The notes beneath the pieces were generated by a model that was given only the letters and a program-made list of their open reading frames with translations, was not told the DNA's origin and did not search any database. Shown one piece after another: positions 1 through 7,670 of a stretch of 64,000 nucleotides of DNA. This DNA comes from an uncultured Phocaeicola sp. (GTDB taxonomy: Bacteria; Bacteroidota; Bacteroidia; Bacteroidales; Bacteroidaceae): the NCBI GenBank assembly GCA_944320815.1, contig CALUIZ010000018.1, positions 1 through 64,000 on the forward strand, read 5' to 3'. The position numbers and the translations under genes were made by a program. Position 1 is the first letter of the stretch. Each line of letters starts with the position of its first letter.

Positions 1-1001
1 GACGTAGTAATATACTCCATAAATCTACCAAAAGAATTACTTTTATTAAGTTGTTTCCCATTGTTGTGAGCAAAGAGCATTCCTATTCTTGCCCATGCCC
101 ATGTGTCGGGTATTTCAAATGGCATTTCATCCGTTATATCAACCACCTTACCACCTATCTGCTCATAATACTTGTTATCGTCACCTTTGAAGATGACTGA
201 ATCGGTTAATGCCAACTTCTTTAACTTGCCTTCTTTGACAAGTTTCTGCTTTTCTTGTTTAATCTGTTCAAGCAATTCTTGTGCTGTACCTTCCTCTGCC
301 ATTTGAGTTACAAGTCTTCCTTGTATAGCTTCTTGAAGAATAGACTTTTTCAGTTGTTCCTTAACTTGTTCATTTAATTGGTTGAGAGAGTCTTGGCTTT
401 TCCCATAGCGTTTTATGAGAAGAGATATATTGCATAGTTTTTCTACAATTCGTTCTTGTTCATTTATGGGAGGGATTGGCAATAGCATTTTAGCAAGTGT
501 CTTTCCATTACAATTAGGTTGTGCTGTTGCTATTGTACCATTCTTTAACTGTTCCCAATATAATTGGCTCTCCATAAATGCCTTCATATAATAAGGACAG
601 AGCAAAGAGCTATACCTTGTTCTAATCAAATAGCCTGCATATATCGCTTTCACTGGTACTTCTTCCACTAAAAAAGACTTCCCCACAGTGCCACCTGTTC
701 TGGCAAATAGAATGTCATTTACTTTCAAAAGATATGTTTCTATTTCATTTGCATTAATCAAACAGAATGGTACATTCTCCCACAACACTTTGTTGTCCTG
801 AATGTCGCTTATACGAACCATTCTTATATCTCCATTTTCTAAAGCTGGAGCATTATAACCATATTGAATAGATTGAGAGATATTTCCCCAGCGTTCCCAT
901 TCCCACCCATTTGGAATTTCAAACGGAATCTCCTCGTCAATGCACTTCACCTTTCCTGTGGCGAGTAACTTCTCATAATAGGAACTCAACGCATTTGGCT
1001 C
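1..1001 (-). CDS. hsdS: Type I restriction specificity subunit HsdS, 5'-incomplete cassette, runs off left edge
   Basis: The minus strand is open from about 1001 to position 1. It reads like the DNA-recognition subunit of a type I restriction-modification system, which tells HsdM and HsdR which site to modify or cut. The product has two half-repeats, each opening with a YYE element and an EIPFEIP/EMPFEIP-then-GW or TW motif followed by a target-recognition domain. A Lys/Glu/Gln-rich helical spacer (QEAIQGRL, EQIKQEKQKL) lies between them. An in-frame TGA at 1004-1002 precedes the first half-repeat and no normal start codon follows until ATG at 821, so the 5' end is missing. The base composition is AT-rich compared with the mobilization genes. 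Next to a site-specific recombinase, this is best read as a silent specificity cassette awaiting inversion. The family call is firm; the silent-cassette role is inference. Confidence 0.85.
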
Positions 1002-1051
1002 TCAGCCTAATTTATTAGAGATAACATATTGTTTCACTAATAAATTTGAAT

Positions 1052-1858
1052 ATGGAAATTAAAGATTTTGAGGAGTGTTTGCGCCAAAGCAATATGGCAG
1101 AGAACACCGTTTCAGCATACGTGTATGCTGTAAAAGAGTTCTATTCTCGGCACAAGGATTTGAACAAAAAGAACTTGTTGATTTACAAGACGTATCTGAT
1201 TGAGAAGTATAAGCCTAAGACGGTCAATCTCCGCATACAGGCTATTAATAAGTATCTTAATATGTCGGGGAAGTCACGCTTGCGCTTGAAGTCTATCAAA
1301 GTTCAGCAACGTTCTTATTTGGAGAACGTGATTAGCAATGCCGACTATACTTTCTTGAAAAACAAACTAAAAAGGGAAGACAACCTTGCGTGGTATTTCG
1401 TAGTGCGTTTTCTTGCCGCTACAGGCGCACGTGTCAGTGAGCTTATACAGATGAAAGTGGAACACGTTCAGGTCGGCTATTTCGACATCTATACCAAAGG
1501 TGGCAAGATACGACGCGTCTACATTCCCAAAGCACTTCGCACGGAAGCTGCGTCTTGGCTGCAAAAGGAAAAGCGGACAACAGGCTATCTGTTCCTTAAT
1601 CGCTTTGGCAATCGTATTACGGCAAGAGGTATAGCTCAACAACTGAAAAACTATGCGCAAAAATACGGATTGAACGAAAAAGTGGTTTACCCACATTCAT
1701 TCCGGCATCGTTTCGCTAAGAATTTCCTTGAAAAGTTCAATGACATATCTTTATTGGCAGACTTGATGGGGCATGAGAGCATAGAGACTACTCGCATTTA
1801 TTTGCGCCGTAGTAGCTCCGAACAGCAAGCCATAGTGGATAAAATTATTACTTGGTAA
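1052..1858 (+). CDS. Tyrosine site-specific recombinase next to hsdS (probable hsdS invertase)
   Basis: This 268-residue tyrosine recombinase cuts and rejoins DNA at short sites through a covalent phosphotyrosine. The N-terminal half is a SAM-like core-binding domain. The C-terminal half carries the catalytic set: Arg127 in ATGARVSEL, a Lys in the beta-hairpin near 149-152, His215 and Arg218 in HSFRHRF, His241 in GHES, and Tyr250. I chose ATG at 1052 over an in-frame TTG at 1046. It is small, like the recombinases that sit beside type I RM loci in Bacteroides and invert hsdS segments, and unlike the 410-residue element integrase at 6195-7427. It converges on the mobilization operon across a strong terminator. 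Its substrate is inferred only from the neighbouring hsdS cassette. Confidence 0.85.
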   Translation: MEIKDFEECLRQSNMAENTVSAYVYAVKEFYSRHKDLNKKNLLIYKTYLIEKYKPKTVNLRIQAINKYLNMSGKSRLRLKSIKVQQRSYLENVISNADYTFLKNKLKREDNLAWYFVVRFLAATGARVSELIQMKVEHVQVGYFDIYTKGGKIRRVYIPKALRTEAASWLQKEKRTTGYLFLNRFGNRITARGIAQQLKNYAQKYGLNEKVVYPHSFRHRFAKNFLEKFNDISLLADLMGHESIETTRIYLRRSSSEQQAIVDKIITW

Positions 1859-1877
1859 AGTAATAGACGTGATTAAT

Positions 1878-1912
1878 CAACAAAGGGATACCGTTGAAAT
1901 ATCCCTTTGTTG
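1878..1912. terminator. Bidirectional terminator between recombinase and mobilization operon
   Basis: A perfect 13-bp inverted repeat (CAACAAAGGGATA at 1878-1890, its complement at 1900-1912) with a 9-base loop lies between two convergent genes. It probably ends transcription from both sides. Confidence 0.75.
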
Positions 1913-1924
1913 TAGATGGAAAAC

Positions 1925-2566
1925 TTATCTTCTTTGCTTGATTTTCTCCTGCATCAAACTATCGGACACGGCTTTCAAATCCATGTCATATCCGTCAGCC
2001 TCTTGACGTAGCCATTCGATGGTTTCCTCGTCACGCCGGATGTCGAACACATCGTTCAGCCAGAGAATGGTCTTTGCGTCGCATCCTCCCCATGAGCGGA
2101 TGACACGGAACTTCAAGGCATCGTCCGCATACTGCCGTTTGGACTTCCAAAGCTCGATGTTGCCCCAGACGGATAGGCTGCATACGACACCCATGCCGAC
2201 CAAAAGAGAAAACACCTTGCTTGACCGAATGTCGAAACGGTGGCGGTGGATATGCTCCTGTGGCTCGTCCGTACGTTCTTCCGAGTTTCGGACAAACATC
2301 TCTTTCAAATCACGCAACAGGTGCAGAATCCTGTTCGATGCGTTAACCTCCGCTTCCCCGAACTTGGTCAGCATGGCTTTCGTCTGTTGCTGATGTTCCT
2401 TTGCGGAACTGTCGAACAAATCCTTTATGGGAGCCAAATCCATTGCTGGAGTTTGTCCTCCTGATTGCCCATTACTTGCTTTTGGAGCGTACTCCAATTT
2501 GCTATTGATGCCCTTCAAGCCATTCCTGATGTCCTCGAAGAGCGCATAAACTTCGTTGTTATCCAT
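1925..2566 (-). CDS. Mobilization-associated membrane protein
   Basis: This 213-residue protein follows the relaxase gene by two bases, so translation is probably coupled. The first 100 residues are polar and predicted helical (LKGINSKLEY, SSAKEHQQQTKAM). A single hydrophobic segment at about 117-133 (FSLLVGMGVVCSLSVWG) is followed by a charged C-terminal region. Proteins of this layout are common after MOB_P-type relaxases on Bacteroides mobilizable elements, where their biochemical role is not settled. A membrane-anchored accessory factor that brings the relaxosome to a coupling protein is plausible, but I do not recognise a named domain. Confidence 0.7.
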   Translation of the reverse strand: MDNNEVYALFEDIRNGLKGINSKLEYAPKASNGQSGGQTPAMDLAPIKDLFDSSAKEHQQQTKAMLTKFGEAEVNASNRILHLLRDLKEMFVRNSEERTDEPQEHIHRHRFDIRSSKVFSLLVGMGVVCSLSVWGNIELWKSKRQYADDALKFRVIRSWGGCDAKTILWLNDVFDIRRDEETIEWLRQEADGYDMDLKAVSDSLMQEKIKQRR

Positions 2567-2568
2567 TT

Positions 2569-3513
2569 TTAGAATCTTATTTTACGTTGTTTCTTTTTCT
2601 TGTCCTTACGTTTTAACTGTTTCTCAAAATAGTTCTCATCCGCCTGAGCATTTGCATTGGCTGGCATGAACAGGCCGATGGAACCGCTGTACAAGTCATC
2701 GTTTCTCTTTGGCTCAAACTGTGGCATTGACAGTATCGGATATTCTGCCGTTTGGCTACCCATTACCCTCTGCCGTTCCACATGGCGGTTGGCGTTCAAT
2801 GTTGCGTCAATCTTGAAGTAGCTGAACTGCCTGTCAATCTTGGAACCGCTGAACGGATAACCGTTTTTGGAGAAGATGACACCCTGTATTTCATTCGACT
2901 TACCCTTGTACTTGAATCGCACTTCCACGCCTTGTTTCTTCAGATTAGCTACAAGTATGTTCCAGTTTCCACACCTTGAAACCTCGGATTTAAGGATGGA
3001 ATAAAGCTCGTACTTGGTTTTGTCCGGCTCTTTCAGGCGGTGGCGTTTCACCCGTTCCTTGTCGTCGGCGAAGTACAATCCATACTTCCGTGTCAGTTCC
3101 TTGCAGATGCGTGTGCTGCGTATCCGTTCGTTCCGGTCGCTGATTGTCCTGCCATCGTTGGCGATGCGGTTGAAGGCGATATGCACATGCGGGTGCTCCT
3201 TGTCGAAGTGGCGTACGATAAGGATTTGCGTGTCGGTTATTCCCATTTTCTTCAAGTATTCTAATGCTATTCCAGCCATCGCACGGTCAGTCAGGTAGTG
3301 TTCGTCTTCCTTGGAGAACGCCAAAGCGATGTGTCCGACAGGCTTAGTTACCTTCGGATTCATTCTTGCCTGTGCTTCAAAACTGCCTGTGATTGTTTCC
3401 TTGTTCTCGGCGAACAAACCGTCACAGACGAAGATTTTCGCCTCTTTCCCCTTGTCAAGAATGTAGTTTACCACACCCTTGAAGTTGCTTCCTTTGACGA
3501 TTTTAGCTATCAT
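2569..3513 (-). CDS. mobB: MOB_P-type relaxase (mobilization nuclease)
   Basis: This 314-residue relaxase nicks one strand at oriT and stays bound to the 5' end during conjugative transfer. The metal-binding signature HFDKEHPHVHIAFNR supplies His102, His107, His109 and His111. The N-terminal GVVNYILDK holds a candidate catalytic tyrosine, Tyr17. The C-terminus is Lys/Arg-rich (KRKDKKKKQRK), fitting DNA contact. I chose the start MIAKIVKG at 3513, not the longer reading, because the family begins there and its ATG overlaps the stop of the upstream mobC frame as ATGA. Coupling to mobC should therefore matter, and mobC is frameshifted here. The element lacks visible conjugation-pore genes, so it would need a helper for transfer. 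Confidence 0.88.
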   Translation of the reverse strand: MIAKIVKGSNFKGVVNYILDKGKEAKIFVCDGLFAENKETITGSFEAQARMNPKVTKPVGHIALAFSKEDEHYLTDRAMAGIALEYLKKMGITDTQILIVRHFDKEHPHVHIAFNRIANDGRTISDRNERIRSTRICKELTRKYGLYFADDKERVKRHRLKEPDKTKYELYSILKSEVSRCGNWNILVANLKKQGVEVRFKYKGKSNEIQGVIFSKNGYPFSGSKIDRQFSYFKIDATLNANRHVERQRVMGSQTAEYPILSMPQFEPKRNDDLYSGSIGLFMPANANAQADENYFEKQLKRKDKKKKQRKIRF

Positions 3514-3876
3514 AGAAGTATCAAGTTTAGTAGTTCCTCTATACGTGCGACCAGCACACGGCATTCCATCCTTACGGTGTCAAAGCCAGCCGCGTTAGCC
3601 TTGTGCGCAAGCTGGTTGAGGTTATTCGCCATGCCGCATAGCTGGCGAATGTACCCCGTATGCTCCGGCGTGAGCCGTTCCTTCACATGCCCGTCCCTCA
3701 TACAACCGCGCAGGAACTCTCCGGCGGAGATGCCCGCACTCCGCGCCTTACCTTTCAGCGTTGTAGTAGTCCGATGTCGCCATCTTCACCGTGAGGCAGT
3801 ATTTCAGCTTGTCAGCCGCTCCCTTCTTGGGACGGCCTCCCTTGTTCCTTCTGTCAAATATCCGTTTCTGTTCCAT
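3510..3876 (-). pseudogene. mobC: mobC, frameshifted by one inserted base
   Basis: MobC-family proteins are relaxosome accessory factors that help open oriT for the relaxase. Reading from ATG at 3876 gives MEQKRIFDRRNKGGRPKKG up to DYYNAER and then TAA at 3750-3748, only 42 residues. In the next frame the family sequence continues (TLKGKARSAGISAGEFLRG, later YIRQLCGMANNLNQLAHKAN) to the stop at 3510. The length of 367 bases is 122 codons plus one. A single extra base at about 3761-3762, inside TACAACG, explains the break. The downstream stop overlaps the relaxase start. It could be a true mutation, programmed frameshifting or a sequencing error. The family assignment is strong. Confidence 0.8.
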
Positions 3877-3924
3877 TGTTCTTTTAATTGATTTCTACTG
3901 ATTGCAATGTAATTACCCATTAGA

Positions 3925-4053
3925 CCAACGGGATGCGGCTTCCACGGAGTTTGGAGTGGGAGCAGGCGGTTTCGGTATGCCCGAAACACAAACTTGCTCC
4001 CCTCAAAACTCCGTTGGACAGGTTCAGAGTAACTCCAAACTACATCCCGCTGG
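3925..4053. other. Candidate origin of transfer (oriT)
   Basis: The gap between the DUF3408 gene and mobC holds nested inverted repeats. CCAACGGGATG (3925-3935) pairs with CATCCCGCTGG (4043-4053, one mismatch). AGTTTGGAGT (3948-3957) pairs perfectly with 4032-4041. GGGAGCA (3958-3964) pairs with 3995-4001. GTTTCGG (3969-3975) pairs with CCGAAAC (3981-3987) across a five-base loop. A second partner for the left arm, ending CCGTTGG, lies at 4002-4017. Nested palindromes just upstream of mobC and the relaxase gene are where mobilizable elements carry oriT. The nick site cannot be placed by eye. Confidence 0.6.
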
Positions 4054-4068
4054 CCCGTCTCTTAATTC

Positions 4069-4509
4069 TCAGAGTTTACGCCATGCCTCGATGTCCTCAC
4101 CGTAGGTGGCAAGATGCTGCCGGGCGATGTTCTCCACCAGTCCCGACACGCTCATCTTGCGTTCACCGAACATACGGACGATGCGGTCGAGGGCATCACG
4201 CGTGCTGCGGCTGAGGAACACGGGCTTGCGGTCTTCGATGGACGGAACAGGGAGGAAGGTCTCCTTGTATTCCTCCAATGACGCCCGGCGTTGCTTGCCG
4301 CTTATGCGGCGTACCACCAGCGGAGTTTCATCCGTCTGTTCTGGCATAGGCTCGTTAACCGTTACCGTTTCCTGTTGTACTGCCTTGCTTGTCTGCTCCT
4401 GCGTGTCGGCAAGCTGGAGTTCGAGACTTGGTGTTCCCATACTTGGCTTGTTGCCTAAAAAATCCTGCAATACTGCATCCATACTTTGGCTGCTTAAATC
4501 TTTTTTCAT
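4069..4509 (-). CDS. DUF3408 family protein of mobile elements
   Basis: This 146-residue protein starts at MKKDLSSQSMDAVLQDF; a longer reading to 4605 adds 32 residues without family character. The middle is Glu/Gln/Thr-rich and probably disordered. The C-terminal 65 residues (SLEEYKETFLPVPSIEDRKPVFLSR and on to IARQHLATYGEDIEAW) match the DUF3408 pattern found in Bacteroides conjugative and mobilizable elements, whose fold is thought to resemble ribbon-helix-helix DNA-binding proteins. It is first in the minus-strand mobilization block, with the candidate oriT directly downstream. A DNA-binding accessory or regulator role in mobilization is inference. Confidence 0.75.
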   Translation of the reverse strand: MKKDLSSQSMDAVLQDFLGNKPSMGTPSLELQLADTQEQTSKAVQQETVTVNEPMPEQTDETPLVVRRISGKQRRASLEEYKETFLPVPSIEDRKPVFLSRSTRDALDRIVRMFGERKMSVSGLVENIARQHLATYGEDIEAWRKL

Positions 4510-5057
4510 ACTTGTTTGAATTAAATGTTTAACAATAGTGGTCACAGTGCGCACATTTGACCGATTATCGGTTGCAAAGGAAATGTCTGTATGACAGGCA
4601 GTCAAATGATTGGGTTCGGTGTGGCAACATTGTACGGATTTGCATTATACGCATTAGAATGGCAGTGGATATTGCATAGATTTGCCTTTAGGATAAGTCC
4701 GTAAGGGATGTGGCATCAGTCCGGATGTCATGTAAGATAAGGCCGGACTTGATGTAGGATGAAGTCCAGAGTGATATTGGTTGCCCTGATAGCCGCTTGG
4801 AGATTTAAAGAACGCCAGAGGCTACCAGATCGACGCCAAATGCTGCCACGCGAATGTAAAGTGATTGGATTATGCCGGACTTCGTTTTCCTTTGCATCAC
4901 GGACGCTTGGAACAGCCGTTGCAGGTAGGCGGACAACGCCACTCCTTGCCACTTGCTGCCACAAGCTGCCAGCCAATCGCAAAGCCATTGTTTAATGCAG
5001 ACACTGGTTTTACTTTGCAGGCGAAACGGATTATTAACAACAAAAGCGATATACAAA
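4510..5057. promoter_or_regulatory. 548-bp divergent regulatory region with phased GCCA repeats
   Basis: This gap separates the minus-strand DUF3408 gene from the plus-strand helix-turn-helix genes and contains no convincing gene. GCCA occurs at 4938, 4948, 4958 and 4968, exactly 10 bases apart, so all four face one side of the helix. Around 4690-4880 there are several copies of GTCCGGA/CCGGACTT-like words in both orientations. I found no perfect TAnnTTTG box; TTTTACTTTG near 5019-5028 is one base short. It probably controls excision and mobilization genes. Confidence 0.45.
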
Positions 5058-5369
5058 ATGAATGTAGTAATTATCTCGAAAGAAAAGTATGAGGAAATGG
5101 TCGGCAAGCTCAACCAGTTGTCCGACCGGGTGAATGAAATCATCGGTAAGCGCGAAAAAGGAAAGCTCAGCCGTTGGATGGACAATCAGGATGTCTGCCA
5201 GCAGTTGCGCATCAGCCCCCGCACCTTGCAGACGCTCCGCGACAACGGAACGCTGGCTTACTCCCAGATTGGGCATAAGATTTTCTACAAGCCGGAGGAT
5301 GTGCAGCGCATTGTCCGGCTCGTGGAGGACAGGCGCAAGGATGCCACATGGCGTGGCAGGACAATTTAA
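5058..5369 (+). CDS. Helix-turn-helix (excisionase-like) protein 1
   Basis: This 103-residue protein starts at MNVVIISKEKYEEM; the longer reading upstream is unlikely to be coding. The first 45 residues form a probable coiled-coil helix (VGKLNQLSDRVNEIIGKREK). The rest is a winged helix-turn-helix of the excisionase/MerR type: DNQDVCQQLRISPRTLQTLRDNGTL, followed by the wing QIGHKIFYKPEDVQRIV. Pairs of such genes next to tyrosine integrases in Bacteroides elements act as excisionases or transcription factors for excision. It lies 48 bases upstream of a second copy of the same fold and is probably cotranscribed with it. Confidence 0.8.
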   Translation: MNVVIISKEKYEEMVGKLNQLSDRVNEIIGKREKGKLSRWMDNQDVCQQLRISPRTLQTLRDNGTLAYSQIGHKIFYKPEDVQRIVRLVEDRRKDATWRGRTI

Positions 5370-5417
5370 TAAGTAGAGTTTAATGTACCACTAAATCCAT
5401 TGTAAATACTGCAAATT

Positions 5418-5720
5418 ATGAATGAGTTGATTTTTGCCGACCAAGAATTGGAAGTCGGCTTTATCGGAAAGCTGGATGCCCTGTTGGAAGGCATCGAAAG
5501 AATGGACGCAAGCTGCAAGGCTTCGCTGGGTAATGAACAGTTCCTGACGGACAAGGAGGTGTCGGCATGGCTCAAAGTGAGTCGCCGCACCTTACAGGAT
5601 TACCGCAACAACGGGATGATTGCCTACTACCAGTTGGGCGGCAAGATTCTGTACAAGGAGTCCGACATCGAAAAGTTGGTAATGAGCGGGTATCGGAACG
5701 CCTACCGCTTGGAAACGTGA
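5418..5720 (+). CDS. Helix-turn-helix (excisionase-like) protein 2
   Basis: This 100-residue protein has an N-terminal acidic helix (DQELEVGFIGKLDALLEGIE) and a C-terminal winged helix-turn-helix: LTDKEVSAWLKVSRRTLQDYR, then the wing YYQLGGKILYKESDIEKLV. The domain closely parallels that of the gene at 5058-5369, so the two are paralogues in one unit. Tandem small winged-helix genes of this kind accompany IntDOT-like integrases and are needed for excision in studied Bacteroides elements. The direct role here is inferred from family and position. A strong hairpin follows 15 bases after its stop. Confidence 0.8.
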   Translation: MNELIFADQELEVGFIGKLDALLEGIERMDASCKASLGNEQFLTDKEVSAWLKVSRRTLQDYRNNGMIAYYQLGGKILYKESDIEKLVMSGYRNAYRLET

Positions 5721-5735
5721 TTTGAGACGTGCAAA

Positions 5736-5788
5736 AAAGAGTAAGCCGATGGCGGCAAAATAATTGCTCAGCCATCGGCTTACTCTTT
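5736..5788. terminator. Bidirectional terminator, 18-bp stem
   Basis: AAAGAGTAAGCCGATGGC (5736-5753) pairs perfectly with 5771-5788 across a 17-base loop. A- and T-runs flank both sides, and it separates the convergent excisionase-like and RhuM-like genes. Confidence 0.8.
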
Positions 5789-5814
5789 ACAGAAAAGTTG
5801 TTTTTTACTTTACA

Positions 5815-6189
5815 CTAACACATGCATCGTGGGTGGGCATTGGATAGCGAAAAGAAGAAATGTACGGGATTTCCTCTATTGGCAGAACATAGCTTGTCCA
5901 TGATGAACCGCCTAAACGCCATACACTCCTTCGTCCGTAGCTTAAAGGCTATGGCTATCACCATTTCAAGGCTGTACACGTCATAGCAAATCTTACCGTC
6001 ATGCCTGACATGCCGCATCGTTTCTTCTTCTGACAATTCCATGTTTTTGTATATAGCGTGTACAGCCCTGCGGATGTCGCAACCGAATACATTGAACGCA
6101 TCGCATATTTCTTGCTGCGTCATCCAAACGGGAGCAGTCGGCATAATGACTGTCTCGTTTTCACTGATTGTAATGATTCCTCTGTCCAT
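5815..6189 (-). CDS. RhuM-like mobile-element protein, function unknown
   Basis: This 124-residue protein lies five bases after the integrase stop and is probably cotranscribed with it. An N-terminal helix-turn-helix-like part (WMTQQEICDAFNVFGCDIRRAVHAIYKN) is followed by YDVYSLEMVIAIAFKLRTKECMAFRRF. This matches the order in RhuM-type proteins: a helix-turn-helix, then a VI..I.YR..S.....FR core. RhuM relatives are frequent on mobile and pathogenicity islands, and their activity is not established. The Cys-containing C-terminal tail (HPRCMC) is odd and may be degenerate. A regulatory role with the integrase is a guess. Confidence 0.55.
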   Translation of the reverse strand: MDRGIITISENETVIMPTAPVWMTQQEICDAFNVFGCDIRRAVHAIYKNMELSEEETMRHVRHDGKICYDVYSLEMVIAIAFKLRTKECMAFRRFIMDKLCSANRGNPVHFFFSLSNAHPRCMC

Positions 6190-6194
6190 AGTTC

Positions 6195-7427
6195 TTACCT
6201 TGCATTAGAAAGCACATTCCGTACATTGGTCATATCACGCAGAATGGAGCTATCCAATACACGGGCGTAATGCTGTGTCATTTTTATATTGGAGTGGCCG
6301 AGCATCTTAGCCACATTCTCGATGCTTACACCATTGGCAAGGCAGACCGAGGTCGCATACGAGTGCCGGGCGGCATGTGTAGTTAAGTTCTTCTTTATCA
6401 GGCATAAGTCGGCAATTTCTTTTAGGTAACTGTTCATTTTTTGATTGCAGGGAACAGGCAGCAATACCCTTTTCTTTTGGCAAACGGGGTGGTCGGCATA
6501 CTTGCGGAGAATTTCCAAGGGAATGTCAAGCAAAGGGATATTGCACATGTTCTTTGTCTTTTGCCGTGTCTTGCGAATCCACAGGTTGCCATTCGCATCT
6601 TCCACGATGTGTTCGGGAGAAAGTTGCTGTACGTCAATGAATGCCAACCCAGTGAACGCTGCAAAGATGAAGACATCACGCACGATTCGGATGCGCTCCA
6701 ATGGGAAATCCTTGTGATAGATGGTCAATAATTCATCCATCGTCAGAAACTCGCGTACAATCTCTTTCTCATGGAACTTGATGCCGACAAACGGGTCTTT
6801 GGTAATCCATTCATTGGCTAATGCCAGATTGGTGATTTTCTTCAGGCATTTCATGTAGCGAATGACTGTATTCTGTTGGCAGGACTTTTCCGTTTTGAGA
6901 TAAAACTCAAAAGCACGAACCAACTCACCGTTGACTTCTGTCAGTAGTAAATCCTCCTTCCCGTATTTCTGTTTGATAAGTTCTGCAAGATAACGTTTGC
7001 AGCTTTCATAACGACGGACGGTAATCAGTGCATAGTCCTTGCCGACAAGCGCACGGCATTGGTCGTTGTGTTCCTGCATCGTGCCGATGAGGGTGCGGAC
7101 TTCTTCCGGCTCTTTATCCTGCCCAAAGAATTTCTCCTGCAACAGACGTGCTGTAATGGGTTGCCGCTGTTCCTCCAGTCCATTAAAGATTTGGTGAAGT
7201 CTGATTTTAGCATCCTCGATGTAGGCATTCAGGTCACATGACTTGCGGCTTTTCCCACGGGCGCACTCCTTTGCCTGATTCCACGAAGCAGGGTCAATGC
7301 TCTTGCGTATGTTGGTTTCCACTCGCGCACCGTTTACCGTGATGCGCATACAAACGGAGGCTTCTCCGTTTTTCAGCAGTTTGGCTTTCTTAATGAAGAA
7401 AAGCACATTGAACGAGTTTCTTTTCAT
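6195..7427 (-). CDS. int: Element integrase, tyrosine recombinase of the IntDOT-like type
   Basis: This 410-residue integrase should insert the element at the tRNA-Phe gene whose 3' end lies 244 bases from its start. Domains in order are an arm-type DNA-binding domain (about 1-90), a SAM-like core-binding domain (about 115-210) and the catalytic domain. Seen residues are Lys290 region (RQKTK), His351 and Arg354 (HAARHS), His378 (GHSN) and nucleophile Tyr387 (THYARV-like QHYARV). The first catalytic Arg is replaced by Ala262 in FTGLAFIDV, a change also known in IntDOT-type enzymes. I chose MKRNSFNVLFF at 7427 because a -7 box at 7450-7457 would place the transcript start just ahead of it, and the longer reading is not family-like. 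Confidence 0.88.
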   Translation of the reverse strand: MKRNSFNVLFFIKKAKLLKNGEASVCMRITVNGARVETNIRKSIDPASWNQAKECARGKSRKSCDLNAYIEDAKIRLHQIFNGLEEQRQPITARLLQEKFFGQDKEPEEVRTLIGTMQEHNDQCRALVGKDYALITVRRYESCKRYLAELIKQKYGKEDLLLTEVNGELVRAFEFYLKTEKSCQQNTVIRYMKCLKKITNLALANEWITKDPFVGIKFHEKEIVREFLTMDELLTIYHKDFPLERIRIVRDVFIFAAFTGLAFIDVQQLSPEHIVEDANGNLWIRKTRQKTKNMCNIPLLDIPLEILRKYADHPVCQKKRVLLPVPCNQKMNSYLKEIADLCLIKKNLTTHAARHSYATSVCLANGVSIENVAKMLGHSNIKMTQHYARVLDSSILRDMTNVRNVLSNAR

Positions 7428-7449
7428 TTTCCTACAGTTTTTAATGGGA

Positions 7450-7457
7450 CAAAAGTA
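7450..7457 (-). promoter_or_regulatory. Putative integrase promoter -7 box
   Basis: The minus strand reads TACTTTTG, a perfect TAnnTTTG box. The expected transcript start is about 15 bases before the chosen integrase ATG. No well-spaced -33 TTTG was seen. Confidence 0.45.
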
Positions 7458-7520
7458 GGAAACCATCCGCGTTTTCTTGATACGCAAAACATTGCAAATC
7501 AGTGAGAAAGAATCTTGCTC

Positions 7521-7559
7521 GGTGGAGATTTTCGCTCCACCTTTTCCGCTCCACCTTTT
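7521..7559. repeat. Direct and inverted repeats near attR, possible integrase arm sites
   Basis: CGCTCCACCTTTT occurs at 7533-7545 and again at 7547-7559, a 14-bp period. GGTGGAG at 7521-7527 is inverted relative to CTCCACC at 7535-7541. The cluster lies between the integrase gene and the tRNA, where arm-binding sites of lambda-type integrases are expected. Confidence 0.4.
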
Positions 7560-7613
7560 GGAACACCGGAAGCGGTCATATTCCGCACTTTTTTGCGCCT
7601 TACGGGAAAACAA

Positions 7614-7646
7614 AAACTCCCGACTTCGCTTGGAAATCAGGAGTTT
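7614..7646 (-). terminator. Hairpin downstream of tRNA-Phe
   Basis: AAACTCC (7614-7620) pairs with GGAGTTT (7640-7646), and the A-run at 7612-7616 gives a short U-run on the minus transcript. It could end the tRNA transcript. It is inside the inserted element, so the native terminator would have been displaced. Confidence 0.45.
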
Positions 7647-7670
7647 ACTGCTATTTGCTTTTCTTCAAAG

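Noticed and set aside
1041..1048. TAAATTTG matching a -7 box just before the hsdS-linked recombinase
   Set aside because: It overlaps the possible TTG start and would leave almost no leader; no -33 element is spaced correctly.
3902..4214. Short plus-strand open frames over the oriT region
   Set aside because: They run through palindromes and the antisense of the DUF3408 gene and have no recognizable content.
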